Part shown: positions 18,268 through 27,587 of the stretch, piece by piece
Position numbering within the stretch: the stretch's first letter is position 1
Layout: every line of letters begins with the position of its first letter
Origin: Actinomycetota bacterium
Lineage (GTDB): Bacteria; Actinomycetota; Actinomycetes; Nanopelagicales; Nanopelagicaceae
Reading direction: 5' to 3'
Length of the DNA stretch: 64,000 bases
Assembly (NCBI GenBank): GCA_005800815.1
Contig: SYEK01000006.1
Location: forward strand, 53,590-117,589
Notes under the pieces: generated by a model
Database searches by the model: none
What the model saw: the letters and a program-made list of their open reading frames with translations, nothing else
What the model was told of the DNA's origin: nothing
Translations under genes and position numbers: made by a program

Positions 18268-19626
18268 ATGTCTACCTCATATGATGTGATCAATCCTGCT
18301 ACCGAACAAATCGTTAAAAATGTAGCCCACTTAGATTTGGCGGCAACCAACGATGTGATTGAGAAAGCGGCTCAAGCCTTCCAAACATGGCGCCAGGTTG
18401 CTCCTGGTGAGCGTGCCAGGTTGCTCCGTAGTTTCTCGCAGGTAGTCACTGATCACCGCGAAGAGTTAGCTCAATTAGAGATAACTAACTCTGGTCATAC
18501 CCGCGCTAATGCGATGTGGGAGGCAGATAACGTTGCCAACACTCTAATGTACTATGCCGCCGCTCCTGAGCGTCTATTTGGTCGCCAGATTCCAGTTGCA
18601 GGTGGAGTCGATGTGACCTTCAAGGAGCCCCTCGGAGTTGTTGGCGTCATCGTGCCATGGAACTTTCCTATGCCGATCGCTAGTTGGGGCTTTGCACCGG
18701 CCCTTGCAGCTGGAAATACCGTTGTATTAAAGCCTGCCGAGTACACACCGCTAACGGCGATACGTTTGGGCGAGCTGGCTCTTATCGCTGGAATTCCGCA
18801 GGGTGTCTTTAATGTTCTCCCCGGAAAAGGTAGTGTCGTTGGTAATCGTTTTGTGACACATCCGCTCGTGCGCAAGGTTGTCTTCACAGGGTCGACTTCG
18901 GTCGGAAAACAAATCATGATTGGCTGCGCAGATCAGGTAAAGCGTCTTACCTTAGAGCTCGGAGGCAAGAGCTCGAATATTATCTTTGCCGATGCAGATA
19001 TCGAAAAGGCGGCGGCAGGGGCGCCAGGGGCCGTCTTTGATAATGCTGGACAGGACTGCTGTGCGCGCTCGCGCATCCTTGTACAGAGATCGGCCTTTGA
19101 TAGATTCATGGAAAGTTTTGAGATAGCCGTCAAGGCTTTTCGTGTGGAGGATCCAAATCTTGATACAGCACAGATGGGTCCGGTGATCTCAAAGAGACAA
19201 TTTGATCTCGTGGAGTCATATGTAGATGAGCCAGTTGCCTTCAAGGGTAGTGCTCCTTCAGGGCCGGGCTACTGGATGGCACCCACAGTGCTACTGCCCA
19301 AAAATACCCAATCTCGCTCCTGGCGCGAGGAGATCTTCGGACCAGTTGTTTCTGTCATGGTATTTGAGGATGAGGCCCAGGCGATTGCTATGGCAAATGA
19401 CAGCGAGTATGGCCTATCAGGTTCAATCTGGACGCGCGATGTTGGGCGCGCACTTCGAGTATCACGTGGAATCGATACTGGAGCCCTCTCAATTAACTCG
19501 AACTCATCGGTGCGCTTTTGGACACCATTTGGCGGCTTTAAGCAGTCGGGGTTGGGTCGTGAGCTTGGACCTGATGCACTTGATTCATTCACAGAAGTCA
19601 AGAACGTTTTCATCTCTAACGATTAG
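18268..19626 (+). CDS. Aldehyde dehydrogenase family protein (PuuC-like)
   Basis: NAD(P)+-dependent oxidation of an aldehyde to an acid; 452 residues. GVVGVIVPWNFPMPIASW is the Rossmann entry, FTGSTSVGKQI binds the cofactor, Glu of LELGGKSSNI is the general base, and the catalytic Cys is in NAGQDCCARSRI (two adjacent Cys). The ATG at 18268 is 7 bases after the ligase stop, and the protein begins STSYDVINPATEQ as ALDH proteins do; a longer in-frame extension would run inside the ligase gene. In a gamma-glutamyl-amine pathway it would oxidise the aldehyde formed after amine oxidation. No amine oxidase is encoded nearby. Confidence 0.92.
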   Translation: MSTSYDVINPATEQIVKNVAHLDLAATNDVIEKAAQAFQTWRQVAPGERARLLRSFSQVVTDHREELAQLEITNSGHTRANAMWEADNVANTLMYYAAAPERLFGRQIPVAGGVDVTFKEPLGVVGVIVPWNFPMPIASWGFAPALAAGNTVVLKPAEYTPLTAIRLGELALIAGIPQGVFNVLPGKGSVVGNRFVTHPLVRKVVFTGSTSVGKQIMIGCADQVKRLTLELGGKSSNIIFADADIEKAAAGAPGAVFDNAGQDCCARSRILVQRSAFDRFMESFEIAVKAFRVEDPNLDTAQMGPVISKRQFDLVESYVDEPVAFKGSAPSGPGYWMAPTVLLPKNTQSRSWREEIFGPVVSVMVFEDEAQAIAMANDSEYGLSGSIWTRDVGRALRVSRGIDTGALSINSNSSVRFWTPFGGFKQSGLGRELGPDALDSFTEVKNVFISND

Positions 19627-20351
19627 ACAGGTTGCACATCCGCAGTAGCAATGCAATCTAGGAATCGATCCACCAGATCATAACCGCGCTGATTACTCTC
19701 ATTTTCCAGAGCTCTTGTGCGTGCACGAAGCTCTGTAACGACTACGCCCTCGGCTTCAACTTCGGCGCACCCTCCCTCCATCGCTAGCCACACATCAAGT
19801 ACTTGTGCATCAATCTCTGGATGAAACTGCATACCCAATGTCCGTCCATGCACAAAGGCCTGAGGACACAGATCATTACGAGCTATCTCCGTTGAACCCG
19901 ATGGAATGGTGAAACGGTCCCAGTGATATTGAAACCATGGTCCACGTGGGATGAGAGCCTCGTCATCTGATTCAATCTCATACCAACCTAATTCTCCATG
20001 CGCAGCCCGTGAGACAGTTCCACCCAAAACCCGGGACATCAGCTGGCCTCCGAAGCAAATTCCCATTATCGGGATCCCAGCATTATGCACTTGACGCATC
20101 TTCTCTATCTGCGGGAGCAACCAATTGCCAATTCGCTCATCATCATAGGCGGAATACTGTGATCCCATCACGACCACGACATCAAAGCCCATTAAATCTG
20201 GCCAGATAGGCGTCACATTTGGAGTCTTGGTATTTTCCTCACCGATAATGTTGAAGCGTATGATTTCAAAGCCACGACGTTCGAACTGTCTACAAATCGG
20301 CCCGCCCGGACTTGCATGGTCATGTTCAATAAATATGACGCGCTTGGCCAT
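19623..20351 (-). CDS. Class I glutamine amidotransferase-like protein
   Basis: Class I (triad) glutaminase domain of 242 residues, similar in layout to stand-alone GuaA-like amidotransferases. The nucleophile Cys is in GICFGGQLMS, and the His-x-Glu pair in GMQFHPEID. It could hydrolyse gamma-glutamyl compounds as PuuD does, but PuuD belongs to the peptidase C26 subgroup with a different motif, so this is a contextual guess. The stop overlaps the aldehyde dehydrogenase stop by 4 bases. It starts 9 bases after the desaturase stop and is probably co-transcribed with it. Confidence 0.8.
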   Translation of the reverse strand: MAKRVIFIEHDHASPGGPICRQFERRGFEIIRFNIIGEENTKTPNVTPIWPDLMGFDVVVVMGSQYSAYDDERIGNWLLPQIEKMRQVHNAGIPIMGICFGGQLMSRVLGGTVSRAAHGELGWYEIESDDEALIPRGPWFQYHWDRFTIPSGSTEIARNDLCPQAFVHGRTLGMQFHPEIDAQVLDVWLAMEGGCAEVEAEGVVVTELRARTRALENESNQRGYDLVDRFLDCIATADVQPV

Positions 20352-20360
20352 AGTCGAATC

Positions 20361-21329
20361 TTACTTGAGCAGGCGCAGTGGCTCTTGACCGCGTGCAATC
20401 AAGCGTTCAAAGTACAGTTCGCGCTTTTCATCGAAGCGATCCGCCTCAATCCCAGTCTTTTCAAGAAAGGTGACTAAATCTTCGCGGGCTTTGAGACCAT
20501 CACCTGAGAGATCGGTGCGATCGAATACCCTCCAAGCGCGTAGAACGGGTGCGATCACCTCATTTAAGTGCTGGCCCATGTCATAAATTCCGGCAAGAGC
20601 GATTTGCACGGATTTACGGCCAAAGCCAGGCATATTGGCACCCGGCATATCAAAGTTAGTCACCACGTCTGTAATCGCACGCATCGTTGCATTGGGCTCC
20701 ATATCAAGGGCGGCGCTCAAAGTATTTCTATAGAAGAGCATATGCAGGTTCTCATCCATTGAAATGCGCTGCATCATCCCTTCAGCGATGGGATCATCTG
20801 AGATCTTCCCAGTATTGCGATGAGAGATACGCGTTGCTAACTCTTGAAATGAGACATAGGCGATGGTGTGCAACATGTCGTTCTCATATGGTGTCTGATA
20901 GCCCAAGGACATATGCGCCATCCGTAAGTCCTCGAGCTCATATGGATTGACACCACGGGTTGCCATGAGATAGTCACGAATGACAATCGCATGTCGAGCC
21001 TCCTCAGCCGTCCAGCGTTCGATCCAATTTCCCCATGCGCCGTCTCGTCCCATTGATATCGCGATTTCGGTGTGATAACTCGGAAGATTATCCTCAGTCA
21101 AAAGATTAAGGATTAATGAATCCTGGGCTACCGAGCTCAGACGAGAATCTTTTGCCTCCCATGCATCCCCATTAAGAGGACCAGCAAAGGTTCGTCCCTC
21201 TGACCACGGCACGTACTCATGGGGATACCAGTTCTTTTGTACATCTAAGTGGCGTTCAAGTTCAACAGCAACGACGGGCTCAAGATCACGGATCAAACGA
21301 GCTTGGATTTTCTGCCCTTCAGTTGTCAT
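20361..21329 (-). CDS. Acyl-[acyl-carrier-protein] desaturase (FA_desaturase_2)
   Basis: Soluble di-iron desaturase that inserts a double bond into acyl-ACP or acyl-CoA; 322 residues. The di-iron ligands are visible as EEARHAIVIRDYL (ExxRH) and a second DENLHMLFYRN (ExxH). It resembles mycobacterial DesA1/DesA2-type proteins. Reduced ferredoxin would be the electron donor; none is encoded nearby. The ATG follows TAACCT by 6 bases (leaderless-type promoter). Joined to the class I amidotransferase downstream, an odd pairing functionally. Confidence 0.9.
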   Translation of the reverse strand: MTTEGQKIQARLIRDLEPVVAVELERHLDVQKNWYPHEYVPWSEGRTFAGPLNGDAWEAKDSRLSSVAQDSLILNLLTEDNLPSYHTEIAISMGRDGAWGNWIERWTAEEARHAIVIRDYLMATRGVNPYELEDLRMAHMSLGYQTPYENDMLHTIAYVSFQELATRISHRNTGKISDDPIAEGMMQRISMDENLHMLFYRNTLSAALDMEPNATMRAITDVVTNFDMPGANMPGFGRKSVQIALAGIYDMGQHLNEVIAPVLRAWRVFDRTDLSGDGLKAREDLVTFLEKTGIEADRFDEKRELYFERLIARGQEPLRLLK

Positions 21330-21341
21330 AGGTAAAGGTTA
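21330..21341 (-). promoter_or_regulatory. Putative leaderless promoter of the acyl-ACP desaturase
   Basis: TAACCT (complement of 21336-21341), then TTACCT and the ATG at 21329. Same form as other leaderless starts here. Confidence 0.4.
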
Positions 21342-21366
21342 GGACACAATCACCTATGTTCGCGAG

Positions 21367-22050
21367 TTAAAGATTATCGTTTCCACGGTTTTTGGCCATA
21401 TTTGCTCGCCACTTAGCGATCTCAGCGTGATTTCCACTCAATAAAATCTCAGGCACCGCGATATCGCGCCAGATTGCAGGCTTAGTGAAGTTTGGATATT
21501 CGAGATAACCGCTTTCATTATGTGACTCCTCGCAAAGAGAGTCGGGATTACCGAGCACTCCTGGAAGTAATCTCGTAATCGCCTCTATCATCACAAGAGA
21601 TGCGACTTCTCCCCCACCTAAAACATAGTCTCCGATTGATACCTCGTGCACAGTGATTTTACGTGCAGAATATCGATCAGTTGAATAATGCTGGCGCACA
21701 CGATCATCGATACCCTCATAACGCCCACATGCAAAGACAAGGTGTGATGAGCCAGATAAGCGTTGGGCCATCCTCTGATCAAAACGCTCTCCAGCTGGAG
21801 TCAAGATGATTAACTCGGTGTCCTCTACCATCAAGGGATCCAGGGCTAAACCCCAGATCTCGGGCAACATCACCATCCCCGCACCACCTCCATATGGAGT
21901 GTCATCTACTGCATGGTGATTATTACTCGTGAAGGAGCGAAGGTCATGAATATGAAAATCAACTATCCCTGCATCACGAGCCTTTCCCAATAGAGAAAGC
22001 TCAAGAGGTGCAAGGTAGTCAGGAAATATCGTCACTACATCTATTCTCAT
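21367..22050 (-). CDS. trmD: tRNA (guanine(37)-N1)-methyltransferase
   Basis: SPOUT-class enzyme making m1G37, which prevents +1 frameshifting. Knot signature residues are present: [24 protein letters not shown] and [13 protein letters not shown]. Its 227 residues are normal for bacteria. The ATG overlaps the rimM stop (ATGA). Last gene of the classical rpsP-khpA-rimM-trmD unit; rplS is not visible downstream, where the desaturase promoter region begins instead. Confidence 0.97.
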   Translation of the reverse strand: MRIDVVTIFPDYLAPLELSLLGKARDAGIVDFHIHDLRSFTSNNHHAVDDTPYGGGAGMVMLPEIWGLALDPLMVEDTELIILTPAGERFDQRMAQRLSGSSHLVFACGRYEGIDDRVRQHYSTDRYSARKITVHEVSIGDYVLGGGEVASLVMIEAITRLLPGVLGNPDSLCEESHNESGYLEYPNFTKPAIWRDIAVPEILLSGNHAEIAKWRANMAKNRGNDNL

Positions 22051-22550
22051 GAGGTAGCTCCTCTGATATCAGGAGGGATGACTACTATGCGCCTGGCCTT
22101 TACATCAATCGAGGGGACGAGTTGATGGACGAAGGGGACCAAGCTCTCATGTGTAGGGGTTTTGATCGTGAGAAGATGCTGACCGGGGAGATTGATCACA
22201 TCGGTGACCTCACCAAAGAGCTCTCCTGATTCTAGATAGGCAGAGCACCCGATGAGCTGAAGGACGTGATAATCATTTGCATTCTCTCCTTCCTGATCGA
22301 TATCGACCTCGGCGTAGAGGAGAGTATTGCGCAGCTTCTCTACCTGATTTCGGTCGGTATAACCAGTAAAACCAAGGAGCAAGGTGCCGTTATGAACACG
22401 TCCAGAGGAAATCCTAAGAACCCCATGCTCATCACTTTGAAGTTGGGCACCTACAGCAAACCGCTTCTCGGGTTCATCACTTCTCACCTCAATCGTTGCC
22501 TCACCCAAAATTCCATGGGCACGGCCGATGCGCCCTACGAGTAAACGCAT
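22047..22550 (-). CDS. rimM: Ribosome maturation factor RimM
   Basis: Assists 30S head maturation by binding uS19. The N-terminal RimM domain begins [20 protein letters not shown], followed by a PRC-barrel ([20 protein letters not shown]) to the end. The ATG at 22550 gives 167 residues and starts exactly at the conserved segment; the longer frame from 22604 would overlap the khpA end. Lies between khpA and trmD. Confidence 0.94.
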   Translation of the reverse strand: MRLLVGRIGRAHGILGEATIEVRSDEPEKRFAVGAQLQSDEHGVLRISSGRVHNGTLLLGFTGYTDRNQVEKLRNTLLYAEVDIDQEGENANDYHVLQLIGCSAYLESGELFGEVTDVINLPGQHLLTIKTPTHESLVPFVHQLVPSIDVKARRIVVIPPDIRGATS

Positions 22551-22569
22551 GGCTTGCCTGAACCGATAC

Positions 22570-22809
22570 TTAGTTAGGTTCGTCGGTCTCGACAAGATCG
22601 ACACGAACTGTACGACCTGCGAGCGCGCTTATAACTGTGCGTAGCGCCTTGGCGGTGCGACCATTACGGCCAATTACCTTGCCAATATCCTCAGGATTCA
22701 CGCGAACCTCAAGTGTCGTTCCACGTCGATACGTCTTCTCGGTAACAAAGACATCCTGCGGATTATCGACGATTCCCTTAACTAGATGCTCTAGAGCCTC
22801 ATCCACCAT
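22570..22809 (-). CDS. khpA: RNA-binding KH-domain protein (KhpA)
   Basis: Single type II KH domain of 79 residues. The GxxG loop is in GKVIGRNGRTAKALRTVI. In Gram-positives KhpA, with KhpB, binds many RNAs and affects cell elongation. Two bases separate it from the rpsP stop, and it precedes rimM, the conserved actinobacterial/firmicute order. Confidence 0.93.
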   Translation of the reverse strand: MVDEALEHLVKGIVDNPQDVFVTEKTYRRGTTLEVRVNPEDIGKVIGRNGRTAKALRTVISALAGRTVRVDLVETDEPN

Positions 22810-22811
22810 GG

Positions 22812-23333
22812 CTACTCGGTGACCGCTTGTGTAGGTGGTGTTTCAACCGCGACTTCTGTGCTCGTCTCTGGAGCTGGAACATCAGACACCGCATCGACTG
22901 CGATTGGTTCTAAGACTACTGGGTTAGCCTGTGCCGCTAACTTTTCCTGTGCCCTCTTCTTTAAAGTCGTTGCTCCCTCTTTTGGCTCATCCATCGCATT
23001 CTTAACGGCCGCCTCATAGGCAAGATGCTTACCGATAGGCGCCGGTGCCACACGCAAAGTTCCTTCGGTGCCAGGCAGGGAGTTGTGCCTCTGCCAATCC
23101 CCTGTGATCTTGAGTAAGGCCTCTACAGCCTCGGATGGTTGTGCACCCACTCCGAGCCAGTACAGAGCCCGCTCTGAGTTGATCTCGATAAGTGATGGCT
23201 CCTGGCCTGGGGCATAGCGCCCGATCTCTTCAATGGAGAGACCATTGCGTGCCTTACGTGAATCAGTGACGACCACTCGAAAAAATGGTGTGCGGATCTT
23301 ACCCATGCGCATCAAGCGGATTTTCGTTGCCAA
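22812..23333 (-). CDS. rpsP: 30S ribosomal protein bS16 with C-terminal extension
   Basis: Small-subunit assembly protein. The N-terminal ~85 residues (TKIRLMRMGKIRTPFFRVVV, IEEIGRYAPGQEP, YWLGVGAQPSEAV) are bS16. It is followed by an Ala/Glu/Pro/Val-rich low-complexity tail to 173 residues, as in many actinobacteria. The initiator is TTG at 23331-23333 rather than ATG; AGGAG sits about 9 bases before it. First gene of the trmD unit, preceded by a hairpin-rich leader. Confidence 0.95.
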   Translation of the reverse strand: MATKIRLMRMGKIRTPFFRVVVTDSRKARNGLSIEEIGRYAPGQEPSLIEINSERALYWLGVGAQPSEAVEALLKITGDWQRHNSLPGTEGTLRVAPAPIGKHLAYEAAVKNAMDEPKEGATTLKKRAQEKLAAQANPVVLEPIAVDAVSDVPAPETSTEVAVETPPTQAVTE

Positions 23334-23494
23334 AAATGTATCTCCTGTTTTTTCTATGTGTCATATCTCTTCTCCACAGCGGGGTGCGCAGTGAAGAGAT
23401 TCAACTATCTGCTCGAATGGATGTTGTGAGGGGGTAGAGGGCCCCTTCAACAGGATTCCTATTGTGCCATCAGGGCAGTAGATACGCGAAATCC
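23334..23494 (-). promoter_or_regulatory. Structured leader region upstream of rpsP
   Basis: A 161-base gap with two inverted repeats on the rpsP-sense strand: ATCTCTTC (complement of 23393-23400) paired with GAAGAGAT (complement of 23365-23372), and TGTTG...CAACA enclosing G-rich and C-rich arms at 23422-23452. The first ends about 25 bases before the AGGAG of rpsP. Ribosomal-protein operons are often autoregulated through leader structures; this one is a candidate, not a recognised family. Confidence 0.4.
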
Positions 23495-24928
23495 TTACTG
23501 TGACTCCTCTAAGGCGCGCTTGGCTGGATTTCCCGACTTTGACTTCTTCTTGGGGGCTAATTCTGGCCTGATAGGGGCCGTTGCCGGCATCGCCATCGTG
23601 CCCATCCCGGCAGGCATCCCGCCGCTTCGAACCTGGCGCATCATCTTTTGCGCCGCAATAAATCGCTCGAGGAGAGTGTTGACCTCAGATACCCTCCGGC
23701 CCGAGCCCAGGGCGATACGAGACCTACGCGAGCCATTGATAATTTTGGGATTCACACGCTCGTGGGGTGTCATCGATTGGACGATGGCCTTGGTGCGAAG
23801 GATCTCGCCATCATCAAAGTTTCCAACCTGCTTTTTCATCGCAGCATTACCAGGCAACATCCCCAGAAGCTTTGACATACTCCCCATCTTCGATATCGCA
23901 CTCAATTGATCCAAGAAATCCTCAAGAGTGAAATCCTCACCGCTTGCAAACTTGGCCTCGAGTTTCTTCGATGTATCACCATCGAGTGCGGCCTTAGCCT
24001 GCTCAGCCAAGGTTGCAACATCACCCATACCTAGAATTCGAGAGGCCATGCGATCGGGGTAGAAGATATCGAAATCAGAGAGCTTCTCTCCCGTAGATAT
24101 GAACATGATTGGTCGCTTGGTGAGAGATGCTATTGAAAGCGCTGCTCCACCTCGGGTATCGCCATCGAGTTTAGTAAGGACCACACCATCGAATCCCACG
24201 CCATCTAAAAATGCCTGTGATGTTCGAACGGCATCTTGGCCCATCATTGAATCAACGACAAATAAAATCTCATCTGGTCTCACCGCATCGCGGATTTCAC
24301 AGGCCTGGCTCATGAGCTGGGTATCCACACCTAGGCGGCCGGCGGTATCGACGATGACCATGTTGTGTTGCTTGGCTTTTGCAAACGCGATCCCATCTCG
24401 TGCTACTTTCACGGGATCACCCACACCGTTTCCTGCCTCAGGGCAAAAGACGGGGAGGCCGATGCTGGCTCCGAGGAGCTGTAGTTGTGTCACAGCGTTA
24501 GGGCGTTGTAGATCGCAGGCAACCAAAAGCGGAGTGTTGCCTTGATCGGCATAAAACTTTGCCAGTTTTCCAGCAAGGCTCGTCTTACCTGCGCCCTGCA
24601 AACCAGCCAACATAATCACTGTGGGTGGATTTTTAGCAAAACGAACCCGGCGAGCCGATCCGCCAAGGATCTCTATGAGTAAGGAGTTAACAATCTCAAA
24701 GATCGCTTGAGCCTGATTCCTACCCGACTGCATGCTGGCCAGTGCGGCCATGGATTTGCCTGCGATTTCGGTGACAAAGGAGTCAACCACTTCGAGTGCG
24801 ACATCAGACTCCAGAAGAGCAGCCCTCATCTGACCACAGCTCGCATCCAGATCATTGTGAGAGATCTTTCCTCGGGCACGCAGAGATGAGAAAGTGGCGC
24901 TCAAGTGCGATGTGAGTGAGTCAAACAT
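23495..24928 (-). CDS. ffh: Signal recognition particle protein Ffh
   Basis: GTPase that binds signal sequences and 4.5S RNA for co-translational targeting. An N domain is followed by the G domain with LAGLQGAGKTSLAGKLA (P-loop at about 109-116), DTAGRLG and TKLDGDTRGG. The M domain contains SMTPHERVNP, the RNA-binding SRRSRIALGSGRRVSEVN and a Met/Gly-rich tail. 477 residues. It lies between rpsP and glnK; the SRP RNA gene was not found in the window. Confidence 0.97.
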   Translation of the reverse strand: MFDSLTSHLSATFSSLRARGKISHNDLDASCGQMRAALLESDVALEVVDSFVTEIAGKSMAALASMQSGRNQAQAIFEIVNSLLIEILGGSARRVRFAKNPPTVIMLAGLQGAGKTSLAGKLAKFYADQGNTPLLVACDLQRPNAVTQLQLLGASIGLPVFCPEAGNGVGDPVKVARDGIAFAKAKQHNMVIVDTAGRLGVDTQLMSQACEIRDAVRPDEILFVVDSMMGQDAVRTSQAFLDGVGFDGVVLTKLDGDTRGGAALSIASLTKRPIMFISTGEKLSDFDIFYPDRMASRILGMGDVATLAEQAKAALDGDTSKKLEAKFASGEDFTLEDFLDQLSAISKMGSMSKLLGMLPGNAAMKKQVGNFDDGEILRTKAIVQSMTPHERVNPKIINGSRRSRIALGSGRRVSEVNTLLERFIAAQKMMRQVRSGGMPAGMGTMAMPATAPIRPELAPKKKSKSGNPAKRALEESQ

Positions 24929-24958
24929 AATGGGCTAAGCCTAGCCCTGTTCAAAAAC

Positions 24959-26598
<1,640 letters not shown>

Positions 26599-26736
26599 TA
26601 GGGAGCCATCTCTCATATCTTGGGTTTGGGAGCTCTCGGCGTTGAGATGGGGCTCAAGATGGCCCTACTGGGTTACAGGCGATGCTCTGGGCGATTTCAG
26701 GCGTATTGCAAGATAGGAAGTAATGTTAATTCTAGG

Positions 26737-27576
26737 TTACGTCAGAAGGCCCCGGATATAGCTCTCTGGAGCAAAGGGCTCCAAATCGGCGGTTGACTCG
26801 CCGGTCCCGATCCATTTGATGGGGATATCCAATTCACTCTCGATTGCAAGGGCGATCCCACCTTTGGCGCTGCCATCTGACTTCGTCAAAATGATCCCTG
26901 TGATATCCACGCTGGCTGAAAAGATCTTGGCCTGTGCCATACCGTTCTGACCTGTCGTAGCATCAATCGTCAGAAGTACCTCACTTACAGGTGTTATCTT
27001 CTCAACGACACGTCGCACTTTCTCTAACTCCTGCATGAGATCTCTTTTATTATGCAAGCGCCCGGCTGTATCAATCAGCAAATAATCTGCATTCATGGCT
27101 CTGGCTCGTTGAGCAGCATCAAAGGCGAGTGCTGCAGGATCGCCACTACCTTTACCTGTGATCACTTCAACACCAATTCGTGCTCCCCATGTCTGTAACT
27201 GTTCGACTGCGGCGGCGCGAAAAGTATCACCGGCTGCAATCACTACCGTTGCTCCAGAGGCTTTGATACGCCCAGCTAACTTTGCTACCGATGTTGTCTT
27301 GCCTGTTCCATTTACTCCAACGAGCATAACAACACTCATGCCACCTTGATTGATGATTGGCAGGCGCGATTTCAAACAAAGACGTGAGCTCAGAGCCTGC
27401 ACCATCGCCTCTTGGGCATTTTCACTTTTAACTCTACGTGCGGCCTCGAGAAGATCGCGAGTCAGTCTCGGGCCGATATCTGAGGCCAGAAGTTCAGCCT
27501 CTAATTCGGCCCAATCAGCGGGAGCAAATGCGCTCGCACCTGTAAATTTTGCAATGAACTTACTGAAAAGACCCAT
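26737..27576 (-). CDS. ftsY: Signal recognition particle receptor FtsY
   Basis: SRP receptor GTPase at the membrane. This 279-residue form consists of just the NG domain, without the long acidic A domain. P-loop GVNGTGKT at residues 87-94, then DTAGRLHNKRDLMQEL and TKSDGSAKGG. A short amphipathic N-terminus (GLFSKFIAKF) probably binds lipid. It starts 11 bases after the smc stop, the usual smc-ftsY pairing. Confidence 0.97.
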   Translation of the reverse strand: MGLFSKFIAKFTGASAFAPADWAELEAELLASDIGPRLTRDLLEAARRVKSENAQEAMVQALSSRLCLKSRLPIINQGGMSVVMLVGVNGTGKTTSVAKLAGRIKASGATVVIAAGDTFRAAAVEQLQTWGARIGVEVITGKGSGDPAALAFDAAQRARAMNADYLLIDTAGRLHNKRDLMQELEKVRRVVEKITPVSEVLLTIDATTGQNGMAQAKIFSASVDITGIILTKSDGSAKGGIALAIESELDIPIKWIGTGESTADLEPFAPESYIRGLLT

Positions 27577-27587
27577 TCGTATATCTC

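Noticed and set aside
24932..24947. GGGCTA/TAGCCC hairpin between glnK and ffh
   Set aside because: There is no T-tract after it on the minus strand and it abuts the ffh start; not a convincing terminator.
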